Source: JADJNW01 sp964523725 (GTDB taxonomy: Bacteria > Bacteroidota > Bacteroidia > Chitinophagales > Saprospiraceae). From it: DNA of 64,000 bases. How positions within the stretch are numbered: the stretch's first letter is position 1; every line of letters begins with the position of its first letter. Shown here one piece after another: positions 36,301 to 44,250 of this stretch. The DNA is taken from assembly GCA_964523725.1 (NCBI GenBank), contig CAZGAU010000003.1, positions 1-64,000 of the forward strand, written 5' to 3'. A program made the position numbers and the translations under genes. The notes under the pieces are model-generated. The model was not told the DNA's origin, made no database searches, and worked only from the letters and a program-made list of their open reading frames with translations.

Positions 36301-36411
36301 ATTGAGACTTACATTTATTTTATAATGCACTTCCTGTTGGAAATAAGGATTTTGTGCAAAAATTAAGTTGCCAGAGAACAGTGCAAACAGAAGGAACAAG
36401 CTCTTCTTCAT
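33349..36411 (-). CDS. Exported M1-family zinc metallopeptidase with long C-terminal extension
   Basis: 1020 residues from MKKSLFLLFALFSG, with a signal peptide ending FAQ. Residues to about 500 are an M1 aminopeptidase: GGMEYP (347-352, equivalent of GAMEN), zinc site HEVGH (372-376) and third ligand Glu395 in WMDEGINSYYEKRY. The remaining half includes long beta-rich stretches ending in YFDIGYYDNAMPTGAGE and DLRKLNPKELLKRVEF, which may form an outer-membrane barrel. Family members with such tails are common in Bacteroidota. It probably trims peptides at the cell envelope. A start 14 codons further upstream is possible but would precede the signal peptide. Confidence 0.9.
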   Translation of the reverse strand: MKKSLFLLFALFSGNLIFAQNPYFQQEVHYKINVSLNDQQHVLDGTIEMEYINNSPDNLDFIYIHLWANAFQNRNTAFARQKLRTGDTDFYFAKKEDLGGYSGLNFTVNGQPATLELQKDNPDIAILRLPQPLQSGEKITIATPFKLDIPASFSRLGHVGESYQLTQWYPKPAVYDREGWHPMPYLDMGEFYSEFGSYDVTITLPENYVVGATGLLQTESEQQFLQQKVIETDAFFKTLSSNHTNYDTAQSDFPPSSNNMKTIRYTAENVHDFAWFADKRFYVQKGEVALASGRTVDTWVMFTDFERNLWKDAIQYVNRSVEFYSELVGEYPYPHATAVQSALSAGGGMEYPMITVIGPAGSPKSLDIVITHEVGHNWFYGILASNERDHPWMDEGINSYYEKRYTDKYYKSDAYDEILPEFIRGGSDMSLTELAYLWQARRNLDQAPDTHSDEFTEINYFLGAYEKPAVALNYLEKYIGEITFDAAMQEYYEQWKFKHPQPEDFRAVLENRTGANLNWLFDGLLYSNHKMDYTIEGLRQGEVHYRVLIKNKGQVAGPFTLDAIVDGNVEYSKWYEGFTGEKVVEFSYDGFEEITLDSRRITLDINRKNNHIKASGNTSEPLQIRFLPAPENDKRTQLFWSPAMGWNNYDKYMLGLAFYNNTVPPKQFDFTIIPMYSFASKNIVGLGEVQYTFYPKTKAIRAITLGVGGRTFNYDRNFTDNYDLKYARIVPSLEIELGKKPASNFYQTLQWRTIWLNQEFPQFSPTFGNYQGNAWSDSYIHELSYLAESRRALNPYSIYLALEQQSYTDVFDRDQNYLKASLEIKHTFHYAPKKGFDFRVFAGGFITNSRRDGGAIFPGAFNLISQGYNDYRFDDFYFGRSEDDGIWSQQVTIRDGGFKNAVGTGFSLGRSNNFIVALNMKADLPNGLPFNLPLKPYFDIGYYDNAMPTGAGETFEDQLLWSGGITLEFVKDVFAIYFPLINSKNIDDRYAERGSYWNRIAFTLDLRKLNPKELLKRVEF

Positions 36412-36571
36412 AATGAGAGATATTTCGGATTTTTGGATGAAATTCAGATGCAAAGTAAAGCTAAGAGCTTCTACGTTCCAAGTGTTTTTTTGTTTTTGAA
36501 GCGCGGAAAAAAAATTAAAAAAATGAAGAATTGGTTTTGAGCTGAATATTAACGCTTATCCAATGGGCTGG

Positions 36572-37300
36572 TTAAAGATATTTTGCTAATAATGTAGTTA
36601 ATTTACTTTGAATATCATGCTTGACCAGCCCGCCATGATAACAAATGATTTTATTTACATCGTATTGAAGGAGTTTTTTTACAGATGCGACCGCCTGAGG
36701 CAGATCCAGGCAGTACTGAGGATTGGCGATTTCCAGCTCGCCGTTTTCATACACCAATGCATCGGCTGAAATTAAAGTTTTATCATGGTTTAAATAAAGT
36801 GAAATATGTCCCGGCATGTGTCCGGGCGTATGAATGATCTCGACGCCATCCAGAAAAGGTAAGTTCCCTTCCGAAAAAGTAACATCGACTTCCACCGGGC
36901 GAACGGTTTTTAAAAATTCCTGAAACTGAAATGCCGCAGGTTGTTGATTTTCAGGGAGTAAAGCATGAGTGTTTTCTGCCTGAATCAGGCGTAAAGATTT
37001 CGCCTTTCCGCTGATATACGGTTCTTCCGCTTCGGGGGCATAAATTTTTATATCAGGATATTTTTCCTTTATTTCATGAAGCCCACCGATATGATCAATA
37101 TCATGATGTGTAATAATAATTCCGGTAAGTTTTTGTAAAGACAATCCGTGCGCATTCATTGCTGCTTCAATCAATGGCATAAAACCTGCGTAGCCACAAT
37201 CAACCAGAATCATATTATGATCATCCTGCAATATAACGGGGTATAATCTATTTTCATTACCGTTGTTGGTAAATTTTACTTCTAGTGCATAGGTTTTCAT
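36572..37300 (-). CDS. MBL-fold metallo-hydrolase
   Basis: 242 residues, a single metallo-beta-lactamase domain. Motifs THHDIDHIGG (metal site 1), HTPGHMPGHISLY, SADALVYENGEL and the terminal His in ICYHGGLVKHDI are all present. The type resembles the lactonase/glyoxalase II-like branch. Substrate unknown. It lies 67 bases before the MacB-like permease gene on the same strand in genomic order, but downstream of it in transcription. Confidence 0.92.
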   Translation of the reverse strand: MKTYALEVKFTNNGNENRLYPVILQDDHNMILVDCGYAGFMPLIEAAMNAHGLSLQKLTGIIITHHDIDHIGGLHEIKEKYPDIKIYAPEAEEPYISGKAKSLRLIQAENTHALLPENQQPAAFQFQEFLKTVRPVEVDVTFSEGNLPFLDGVEIIHTPGHMPGHISLYLNHDKTLISADALVYENGELEIANPQYCLDLPQAVASVKKLLQYDVNKIICYHGGLVKHDIQSKLTTLLAKYL

Positions 37301-37367
37301 GATGATTATTTAGTAGCTGCTTTAAAATGTAAATGCTTCGGCGGATTTTATTACAAAAATGGTTTTC

Positions 37368-38594
37368 CTATTCCCGCCGGATTGCTTCCACCGGGTCGAG
37401 TCGCGCGGCTTTCATCGCCGGATAAGTGCCGAATATCACGCCAATTAGAATGGCAATCACGATAATAATCATTAAAGTATTCCAGGTGTAAGCCGCCTGA
37501 AAAGGCGTTTCCACGATGGCTTTGATAATCGCGACCATCAGCATGGTGCCCAGTATGCCAAAAACCAGGCCCAGCAAGCTTCCGAACAGGGAAATAGTAA
37601 TGGATTCTGATAAAAATAACTGCATGATATCGCGGCGATTGGCGCCCATGGCTTTGCGCAAGCCGATCTCCGGCGTTCGTTCGGTCACCGAAATGAGCAA
37701 TACGTTCATCACCCCAATGCCGCCGACCAACACCGAAATCCCGACGATCATCCCCATGACAATGCGGAAAAGCAAGAAGCCCTTAGCCACCTGATCTACC
37801 CGGAATTCATTGGTAATCACTTCAAAATCATCCTTGCCGGTGGGGTAGCGCTCGGCAAACCAGCTCTCCAGTTGGGTTTTGAGCGCGGGCACGTCCTCCA
37901 CGGATTTCGCATCTACGAGGCACAGGGGCGGCGACTGTTGCAGTACACTGTCGGGAATATGTATGATTGGAATAAATAAAGTGGGGGTAGGGGATCTGCC
38001 TTCTTTTAACACGCCAATAATTGTAAAATTTTTATTATTATAGTGAATGGTTTTATTTAGTAATTGCTCATGATTTTTTTCGCCATTGATTTGCTTGGCC
38101 AAGCCATAATCAATGATGGCTACATTCGCTTTTTGGGAAAAATCTTCTGGTAAGAACTCCCGCCCTGTCGATAATTCTTCACTTTCCGGGAGTGTTGGGG
38201 CAATGCCGCTTACCATGGCGCCGAGCGCTTCGGTTTTGCCTTCCATGCCGAGTTCGCTTGCCTCCCGCGTAAGCAAAAATGCAGTTGCTTTATTATTCAG
38301 TGTAGCTTGCATTTCATTTAGTGCATCATAATTCAGGTACGCAAAATGATCCTTTTTGATACGCACATTATTTACTTTTTTATACGTTTCAGTGCGAATC
38401 ATGATGTTTTTTAAATCGGTGGTTCTGCTGATTTCCTCCGTGGCATATTTTTCCATCCCATCAATCAGCGACAAAATGGCGACCAGCGCCGCCACCCCGA
38501 TCACGATGCCCAGAATGGACAGAAAGGTATGAAAGAAATTGGAGCGGATGCTGTCCAGGGCTTGTGCAAACGAAAAGCGAAGTTTTTTCAACAT
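37368..38594 (-). CDS. MacB/FtsX-like ABC transporter permease
   Basis: 408 residues from MLKKLRFSFAQALDSIRSNF. One N-terminal membrane helix (FLSILGIVIGVAALVAILSL), a MacB periplasmic core domain of about 210 residues, then three C-terminal helices of the FtsX fold, with GGIGVMNVLLISVTERTPEIG and the last MKAARLDPVEAIRRE, typical of lipoprotein or macrolide exporters. No ATPase gene adjoins it, so the partner must be encoded elsewhere. A longer start at 38696 exists but the ATG at 38594 fits the family. Confidence 0.93.
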   Translation of the reverse strand: MLKKLRFSFAQALDSIRSNFFHTFLSILGIVIGVAALVAILSLIDGMEKYATEEISRTTDLKNIMIRTETYKKVNNVRIKKDHFAYLNYDALNEMQATLNNKATAFLLTREASELGMEGKTEALGAMVSGIAPTLPESEELSTGREFLPEDFSQKANVAIIDYGLAKQINGEKNHEQLLNKTIHYNNKNFTIIGVLKEGRSPTPTLFIPIIHIPDSVLQQSPPLCLVDAKSVEDVPALKTQLESWFAERYPTGKDDFEVITNEFRVDQVAKGFLLFRIVMGMIVGISVLVGGIGVMNVLLISVTERTPEIGLRKAMGANRRDIMQLFLSESITISLFGSLLGLVFGILGTMLMVAIIKAIVETPFQAAYTWNTLMIIIVIAILIGVIFGTYPAMKAARLDPVEAIRRE

Positions 38595-38708
38595 GATCCG
38601 GGTAATGTTTTGCTTGTTGATAAATTGTGTGCTAAAAAACATCACTTTTATTAAATGACACAGCTTTTTCGATGGAGGAAAGGAATGGGCAGACAAAATA
38701 AGTAGAGA

Positions 38709-38798
38709 GACAATTTTAAGTTCAAATAAAATATTTTATAAGGAGTTGATTGTCACGTTAATTAAACTTTCGACAATCGACTGTAAAACTGTCCGACT
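38709..38798. repeat. Palindromic dispersed element, copy A
   Basis: About 90 bases related to 55544-55626. Outer arms GACAATTTTAAG (38709-38720) and GTAAAACTGTC (38783-38793) are imperfect inverted repeats, and inner arms GTTGATTGTC (38745-38754) and GACAATCGAC (38772-38781) pair at 9 of 10 positions. Both copies end in GTCCGACT. The pattern resembles a small MITE-like or REP-like element. Confidence 0.75.
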
Positions 38799-38820
38799 GC
38801 TTATTACATGATAATATTAA

Positions 38821-38858
38821 ATAAAAAAGCGCCACTCTTTTCTTCCAGGAATGACGCT
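38821..38858 (-). terminator. Terminator of the BNR-repeat protein gene
   Basis: On the minus strand AGCGTCATTC pairs along all ten positions (with G-T wobbles) with GAGTGGCGCT, followed by six T (complement of the A run 38822-38828). It lies about 80 bases after the stop at 38941. Confidence 0.7.
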
Positions 38859-38866
38859 TTGAACTT

Positions 38867-38935
38867 TTAAACCTCGAACCTTAAACCTCGAACCTTAAAC
38901 CTTAAACCTTGAACCTTAAACCTTGAACTTTAGGT
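38867..38935. repeat. 14-bp tandem repeat TTAAACCTYGAACC
   Basis: Units at 38867-38880 and 38881-38894 are exact, then a half unit (38895-38901), then TTAAACCTTGAACC at 38902-38915 and a decayed unit. It ends 6 bases before the stop codon of the minus-strand BNR gene. Confidence 0.85.
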
Positions 38936-38940
38936 TGGTT

Positions 38941-41900
38941 TTACTGCTTGCCCAATTCCACCATTCTGCCCGGTGTGTAAGGCGCTCCGGCGGCTTCGAG
39001 TTTGCGTTCCAGGTTTTTAATATCGTTTTCCATCAGGCTGCGAATTTCAGCCAAAACAGGCTTGAATTCTTCGCTGGCGATTTTCAGTGCGTCCCGTTGT
39101 GTCTGCGTCGGTGCAGAAGTAGAGCCCGCTACCCCAAAAACCGTTCTCAAGCGGCTGCTGATGCCAGGCTGAGTCGGCGCATCCACGCGGGAAGCGAGGC
39201 GATCACCGGACATGGCCAGGTTTATTTTTTCCAGTTTTGCTTCTACTTGTTTTAAATCGGATGTCAGCTCGGTAGGCGGTAATGCGACTGCCTCCAGCGC
39301 GGTGCGCATGGCTCGAACCCGAGTATTGATATCATTCAGCATACTGCTGGCGCCCATCATCACGCGCTGCAATTCCTGAGCTTCTTTCTGAAATTCGACC
39401 AAAGCTTTGCGATCAGGCGCTGGCAGCGTAACGCCACCTAAAGAATTGATCTTGAATTGAATCGGCGCTACCAGTTCCTTGATTTCTCCATTTACACTTT
39501 GCGAAAGCGCAACGGTATAATCGCCCGGCATTACCATGATCCCCGAACCGCCACCGCCGAATCTGCCGCTACCTACAGGCGTCATTGAAGGTGTGCGGCC
39601 GTCCCACACGATGCGATTGACGCCAGTACGCACGCCACTCTTGAGTTTGCGCACGATATTGCCCGACATGTCGCGAACAATAAATAACAAATATGGGGCT
39701 TCCTCATCCTCTTCGGCTTTCAATTCTTCGTAGGTCGGGTAGCGAATGGCTTCGCCTTTTTTGATCTTTGCCTGTTCATCTTCCTGGCGTTTTTGCTTCA
39801 GCGTTTTTACACCTTCTTTTACAAAATAAGTGAATGTAACGCCAATCTCTGGATTTTCAGCAGCATACATGGTGTGTCCCTGGAAACCTTTTTTACCACC
39901 CAAAGTGCCTAGCAGTGTGGATTCCAGATACAATAAGCCATCCTTTACCGGGAAAATCTGCGCCGCCGCCTGGAGTTGCTCTTGCTTCATTTGCCGCAAA
40001 GGCGAATAATCATCCAGCACATAAAATCCGCGACCGAAAGTGCCCAGCACCAGATCATTTTCGCGTTTTTGAATGGCCATGTCGCGTACGGCGATGGTCG
40101 GAAGTCCGGCGCTGAGTTTTTTCCAGTATTTGCCGCCATCGACTGTCACAAAACAGCTGAATTCAGTACCCACGAAGAGCAAATCCTTGTCCACATGATC
40201 TTCGGCGAGGCTATAGGCAGAGCCGCGTTCGGGCAGATTGGATGTGATGCTCGTCCAGGTGCGCCCCTTGTCGGTGCTTTTGTACACGTAAGGTTTGAAA
40301 TTGCCGTCCTTGTGGTTGTTGAAGGCTACATATACCACATTTTCATCATGTTGTGAAGCCAGTAAATAATTGACATAACAACGCTCGGGTACGCCGGTAA
40401 TTTTCTCGGATTCCAGTTTGCGCCAGGATTTGCCGCCGTCTTCCGTAACCTGGATCAAGCCATCGTCGGTACCCACATAGAGCAGATTTTCCTTGAGCGG
40501 GCTTTCCGCAAAAGCCACGATATTGCCATATTCAGAGGTAGAACTATTCTTGGCCACCGCATCAATGCTTTGAATGCGTCCCATGACCGGCAAGGTATTC
40601 CTGTCGATCTGGCGTGTCAAATCCGGGCTGATGGTTTGCCAGGTATCGCCGCGGTCGTCGCTTTTGAACAATTTATTGGCAGCAAAATAAATCCGGGTCG
40701 GATGATGCGCAGAGATGGAGAGCGGCGCGTCCCAGTTCCAGCGGAAATTATCCTCGCCTTTGCCCGGTTGTGGCTGAATGTCAATCGATTCGCCGCTGGC
40801 TCGGTCGAAGCGAACCAGATTACCATGCTGCGATTGCGCATAGACGATGTTCGGATTATTCGGATCAATCTGCGATTCAAAACCATCGCCACCCTGCGTC
40901 ACAAACCAATCGGCATTCAGGATGCCGTGGCTGGAAATGGTGCGCGACGGACCGCCCAGGCTGTAATTATCCTGCGTACCGCCGTAGATATAATAAAATG
41001 GCTCGGAATTATCAACTGCAACTTTATAAAACTGAGTTACCGGGAGGTTCTCTTTAAAATTCCAGGTTTGAGCCGCATCAAAACTTTCGTACAAACCACC
41101 GTCACAGCCCGCAATATAATGATTGGTGTTGTTCGGATCGATCCAGAGGCAATGGTTGTCCCAGTGCTTGAATTCCTCGCTCCAGCGGCTCCAGGTTCTG
41201 CCGCCGTCTTTGGAAAACTGATTGAACACATCCATGGACACGATCATATCGGGATTGACCGGATCAACGACGATTTCAGAATAGTAATTACCGCTAGTAT
41301 TATGACTACTGCGTTTTTCCCAGCTTGCCGCGCGATCATTCGACACAAAAAAGCCGCCACTGTTGCCTTCCGCTTCTACAATGGCATATAAAATATCAGA
41401 ATTGGAAGGCGCCATTGCCAAGCCAACGCGTCCCATTTTGCCGGCAGGTAGCCCGCGATTTGCTTTCTCCCAGGATTTACCGCCATCAGTCGATTTGTAA
41501 ACACCGCTCTCCGGGCCGCCGCCTACATAAGTGAACACGTGCCGCCGCCGCTGATGCGCCGCAGCGTACATAACATCAGGATTTCTGGGATCAAGGATGA
41601 TGTCATTTACACCGGTATGCTCGTCGATCGTGAGCACTGCCTCCCAGGTCTTGCCACCGTCGGTTGTTTTATACACCCCGCGCTCACCGCCAGCCGACCA
41701 GAGCGGGCCGTACGCTGCCACAAAAACCACATCCGAATTGCGCGGATCAACCACGATTTTGCCGATGTGCTCGGAGCTTTTCAAACCCATATTTTTCCAG
41801 GATTTGCCGCCGTCTTCCGATTTGTAAACACCATCGCCGTAGGCAACCGAACGCTGGTTATTATTTTCACCGGTACCGACCCACACGATGCTGGGATTAT

Positions 41901-42246
41901 TCGGATCAATCGTGACACAACCAATTGAATAAGAGCCTTGTGCGTCAAAAATGGGCTCAAAGGTAGTGCCGTTGTTCTCGGTTTTCCAGACGCCGCCCGA
42001 AGCGGAAGCGACATAGTAAACGCTACTATTCCCAGGGTGTACCGCAATATCGGCGATACGCCCGGATGTGAGCGCCGGACCCACCGAGCGAAACTTCAGC
42101 CCCGAGAGTGAGACTTTATCCAGATAATGCTGCTCTTTCTTTTCTTCTTTTTTAGCACTGTCGGCTTTGTTTTTTTGTGCAAATGCCGGTAGAATGGCAA
42201 GCATCAAAACAGCTACCGAAATAGATTGGAAAGTGATTTTTTTCAT
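38941..42246 (-). CDS. Exported BNR/sortilin-like propeller protein
   Basis: 1101 residues from MKKITFQSISVAVLML, with signal peptide ending AFAQ. Many repeats of the type SxDGGKSWE (SEDGGKSWKNM, TTDGGKTWEAV, SKDGGRTWSRW and others) form one or two beta-propellers of the sortilin/VPS10 or BNR kind through about residue 780. The C-terminal third is helical and contains a FlgD-like stretch (SGVRTGVNRIVWDGRTPS). Such proteins occur widely in Bacteroidota, usually labelled glycosyl hydrolase or VPS10-domain protein; enzymatic activity is not shown. It has no T9SS sorting tail. The function is unknown, perhaps binding at the cell surface. Confidence 0.88.
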   Translation of the reverse strand: MKKITFQSISVAVLMLAILPAFAQKNKADSAKKEEKKEQHYLDKVSLSGLKFRSVGPALTSGRIADIAVHPGNSSVYYVASASGGVWKTENNGTTFEPIFDAQGSYSIGCVTIDPNNPSIVWVGTGENNNQRSVAYGDGVYKSEDGGKSWKNMGLKSSEHIGKIVVDPRNSDVVFVAAYGPLWSAGGERGVYKTTDGGKTWEAVLTIDEHTGVNDIILDPRNPDVMYAAAHQRRRHVFTYVGGGPESGVYKSTDGGKSWEKANRGLPAGKMGRVGLAMAPSNSDILYAIVEAEGNSGGFFVSNDRAASWEKRSSHNTSGNYYSEIVVDPVNPDMIVSMDVFNQFSKDGGRTWSRWSEEFKHWDNHCLWIDPNNTNHYIAGCDGGLYESFDAAQTWNFKENLPVTQFYKVAVDNSEPFYYIYGGTQDNYSLGGPSRTISSHGILNADWFVTQGGDGFESQIDPNNPNIVYAQSQHGNLVRFDRASGESIDIQPQPGKGEDNFRWNWDAPLSISAHHPTRIYFAANKLFKSDDRGDTWQTISPDLTRQIDRNTLPVMGRIQSIDAVAKNSSTSEYGNIVAFAESPLKENLLYVGTDDGLIQVTEDGGKSWRKLESEKITGVPERCYVNYLLASQHDENVVYVAFNNHKDGNFKPYVYKSTDKGRTWTSITSNLPERGSAYSLAEDHVDKDLLFVGTEFSCFVTVDGGKYWKKLSAGLPTIAVRDMAIQKRENDLVLGTFGRGFYVLDDYSPLRQMKQEQLQAAAQIFPVKDGLLYLESTLLGTLGGKKGFQGHTMYAAENPEIGVTFTYFVKEGVKTLKQKRQEDEQAKIKKGEAIRYPTYEELKAEEDEEAPYLLFIVRDMSGNIVRKLKSGVRTGVNRIVWDGRTPSMTPVGSGRFGGGGSGIMVMPGDYTVALSQSVNGEIKELVAPIQFKINSLGGVTLPAPDRKALVEFQKEAQELQRVMMGASSMLNDINTRVRAMRTALEAVALPPTELTSDLKQVEAKLEKINLAMSGDRLASRVDAPTQPGISSRLRTVFGVAGSTSAPTQTQRDALKIASEEFKPVLAEIRSLMENDIKNLERKLEAAGAPYTPGRMVELGKQ

Positions 42247-42443
42247 TACGATCAGATTTTGAATAAAAAATTCAGGTTTAGCCAGTTCATTACTTATGAG
42301 ACACTGCATTTCAGGATATTTTTCGAGTAAAATAGCGCATTTTGCACAAAATAGGCAAAAAACAAGGCTTGTGACTTTTTGCTAATTTATTGCGCCCCAA
42401 TATCACGTATCCAAAAATCAATCTCCGAAACCCAACTTTTCCC

Positions 42444-42451
42444 TACTTTTG
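42444..42451 (+). promoter_or_regulatory. -7 box immediately before the O-antigen ligase-like gene
   Basis: TACTTTTG fits TAnnTTTG and ends four bases before the ATG at 42456. No clear -33 element is seen. Confidence 0.4.
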
Positions 42452-42455
42452 CCCT

Positions 42456-43895
42456 ATGCAGAACGCAGGCTTGCAAATATCAGGGTCGAATAAGTGGCTG
42501 TTTTATGGCTTCAGTGCAATGACGCTGCTAAGTATTTTTGCGGCTATTCTTGCCGATTTTTATTACCTGGCGGCTTTCCCGGCGCTGGTTTTGGTCGCTT
42601 ATTTTACCATGGTTGATTTTCGTAAGCTATTTTTTGTGCTGCTGGCGTTTATTCCACTATCCACAGAAGTCAGCCTGCCCAATGGATTTGGCACCGATTT
42701 GCCCACAGAGCCGCTGATCGTCGGGTTGATGGGCGTCTATCTAATCTATGTTTTCCGCCATAGTGAGCGCATGGAAACCGGATTTTTCCGACATCCGATT
42801 ACTACGCTATTGTTTTTGCATATTGGATGGATTTTAGTGGCAACTATTACATCGAGTTCATTTTTTATTTCCTTTAAATACCTGCTGGCCAAGCTCTGGT
42901 ATGTGGTAACCTTTTATTTTCTTGCAGGTATGCTCCTGAAAAACAGCAACGATATCCGGCGAATGTTCTGGTATATTCTCATTCCTTTACTTTTCACTAT
43001 CCTGATTATTGTCGCCAAGCATGCTACCTTGGGCTTCACTTTTGAATCGGTGTATCAGGTACTGCATCCTTTTTACCGCAATCACGTGGCTTATGCAGCG
43101 ATCATGGCGACATTTGTACCGTTTCTATGGTTTATGCGGCAATGGTACAAACCGTATAGTTTGATCTGGCTGTTTTTAGCTGGGACTTTAATGATTTTTC
43201 TGATAGCCATTCAATTATCTTACACGCGTGCAGCGTATGCAGCGATTTTTATTGCAATTGGAGCTTATTTTATTATACGTCTTAAATTAATGAAATGGGC
43301 GCTGGGCGCCAGTGTTGTTGTAATAATAATATTAGTGAGTTATTTAGCCGTAAATAATAAATATCTGGATTTTGCACCCAACTACGAACAAACCATTACA
43401 CACACCGAATTTGGCAATTTGCTGGAAGCTACATACCAACTGGAAGATATTTCCACCATGGAGCGGGTGTACCGCTGGGTGGCGGCGGGTTACATGAGCA
43501 AAGAAAAACCGGTGTTTGGTTTTGGGCCGGGCAATTTTTACAATTTTTACTGGCCTTATACCGTGCGTAGTTTTGAAACTTACGTAAGTGACAACCCTGA
43601 GCGGTCGGGCATTCACAGCTATTATCTGATGGTGCTGGTGGAACAGGGCTACGCTGGACTTATGATATATCTGGCGCTTCTTTTTTTTATTTTATTATAT
43701 GGCGAGCGGCTTTATCATCGGATTGTCAACCCGCGGCATAAGCAAATCGTCATGATCGCGCTGCTTATGATTATCATTATATCGGCATTACAATTAATTA
43801 ATGACCTGCTGGAAACCGACAAGATCGGTCCTTTCTTCTTTATGGCAATGGCCATTATCGTAAATATGGATGTAAAAAATCGCAAGTTGGAGTAA
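42456..43895 (+). CDS. O-antigen ligase/Wzy-like membrane protein
   Basis: 479 residues, ten to twelve membrane helices. A long periplasmic loop between later helices holds RVYRWVAAGYMSKEKPVFGF and GIHSYYLMVLVEQGYAGL, the region typical of the O-antigen ligase (PF04932-type) fold. Members join or polymerise surface glycans in the inner membrane. No other glycan gene is adjacent, so the substrate is unknown. The start at 42456 is favoured because a -7 box lies right before it; a longer frame to 42390 would lie upstream of that box. Confidence 0.85.
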   Translation: MQNAGLQISGSNKWLFYGFSAMTLLSIFAAILADFYYLAAFPALVLVAYFTMVDFRKLFFVLLAFIPLSTEVSLPNGFGTDLPTEPLIVGLMGVYLIYVFRHSERMETGFFRHPITTLLFLHIGWILVATITSSSFFISFKYLLAKLWYVVTFYFLAGMLLKNSNDIRRMFWYILIPLLFTILIIVAKHATLGFTFESVYQVLHPFYRNHVAYAAIMATFVPFLWFMRQWYKPYSLIWLFLAGTLMIFLIAIQLSYTRAAYAAIFIAIGAYFIIRLKLMKWALGASVVVIIILVSYLAVNNKYLDFAPNYEQTITHTEFGNLLEATYQLEDISTMERVYRWVAAGYMSKEKPVFGFGPGNFYNFYWPYTVRSFETYVSDNPERSGIHSYYLMVLVEQGYAGLMIYLALLFFILLYGERLYHRIVNPRHKQIVMIALLMIIIISALQLINDLLETDKIGPFFFMAMAIIVNMDVKNRKLE

Positions 43896-43926
43896 TATTT
43901 TGTAAAAAAATTATACATCAGTAAAT

Positions 43927-43958
43927 AAAAAAATCCGGGACTTCGAAGAACCCCGGAT
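43927..43958 (-). terminator. Terminator left behind by the degraded isoquinoline oxidoreductase operon
   Basis: On the minus strand ATCCGGG (complement of 43952-43958) pairs with CCCGGAT (complement of 43933-43939), followed by six T. It lies 24 bases after the stop codon of the scar at 43983-44163. Confidence 0.8.
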
Positions 43959-43982
43959 GGATCAAATCAATAACCATAACTT

Positions 43983-44163
43983 TTAATCTAATAAATTATC
44001 TTTCGGTTTCGGCTCGGCTTTGCGGAAAGGCAATTCGCGAATGCGCACGCTCGTAGCGGCAAAAATAGCGTTGTCTGCGATCGGGGTTAAACCGGGTTCA
44101 CCCAAGTTCATCTGCTTCTACGGTGTGCGACTTACCATTTATTGAAAGTTTCAGATTAGCCAT
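43983..44163 (-). pseudogene. Deletion scar joining isoquinoline 1-oxidoreductase alpha start to beta end
   Basis: On the minus strand an ATG at 44163 begins MANLKLSINGKSHTVEADELG then a stop: this is the N-terminus of the 2Fe-2S alpha subunit (IorA-like), which should continue for over 130 residues. Starting within the same bases but in another frame comes GEPGLTPIADNAIFAATSVR, then RIRELPF and a normal stop at 43983-43985: this is the C-terminus of the molybdopterin beta subunit (IorB-like). One deletion has removed nearly all of both genes and put the ends out of frame. The operon terminator is kept. Neither piece can make a working enzyme. Confidence 0.85.
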
Positions 44164-44250
44164 ATTTTAGGTGTTTTATGATTAAGGCAAAAGTCTGATT
44201 TTGAAGAAAGTGCACTAAAATAAAGAAATTCGGACAAACGATCTGGAGCG

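Noticed and set aside
40570..41391. 273-codon open frame on the plus strand inside the BNR-repeat gene
   Set aside because: Antisense to a gene with many conserved DGGKSWE repeats; the frame has no recognisable motif and results from codon bias.
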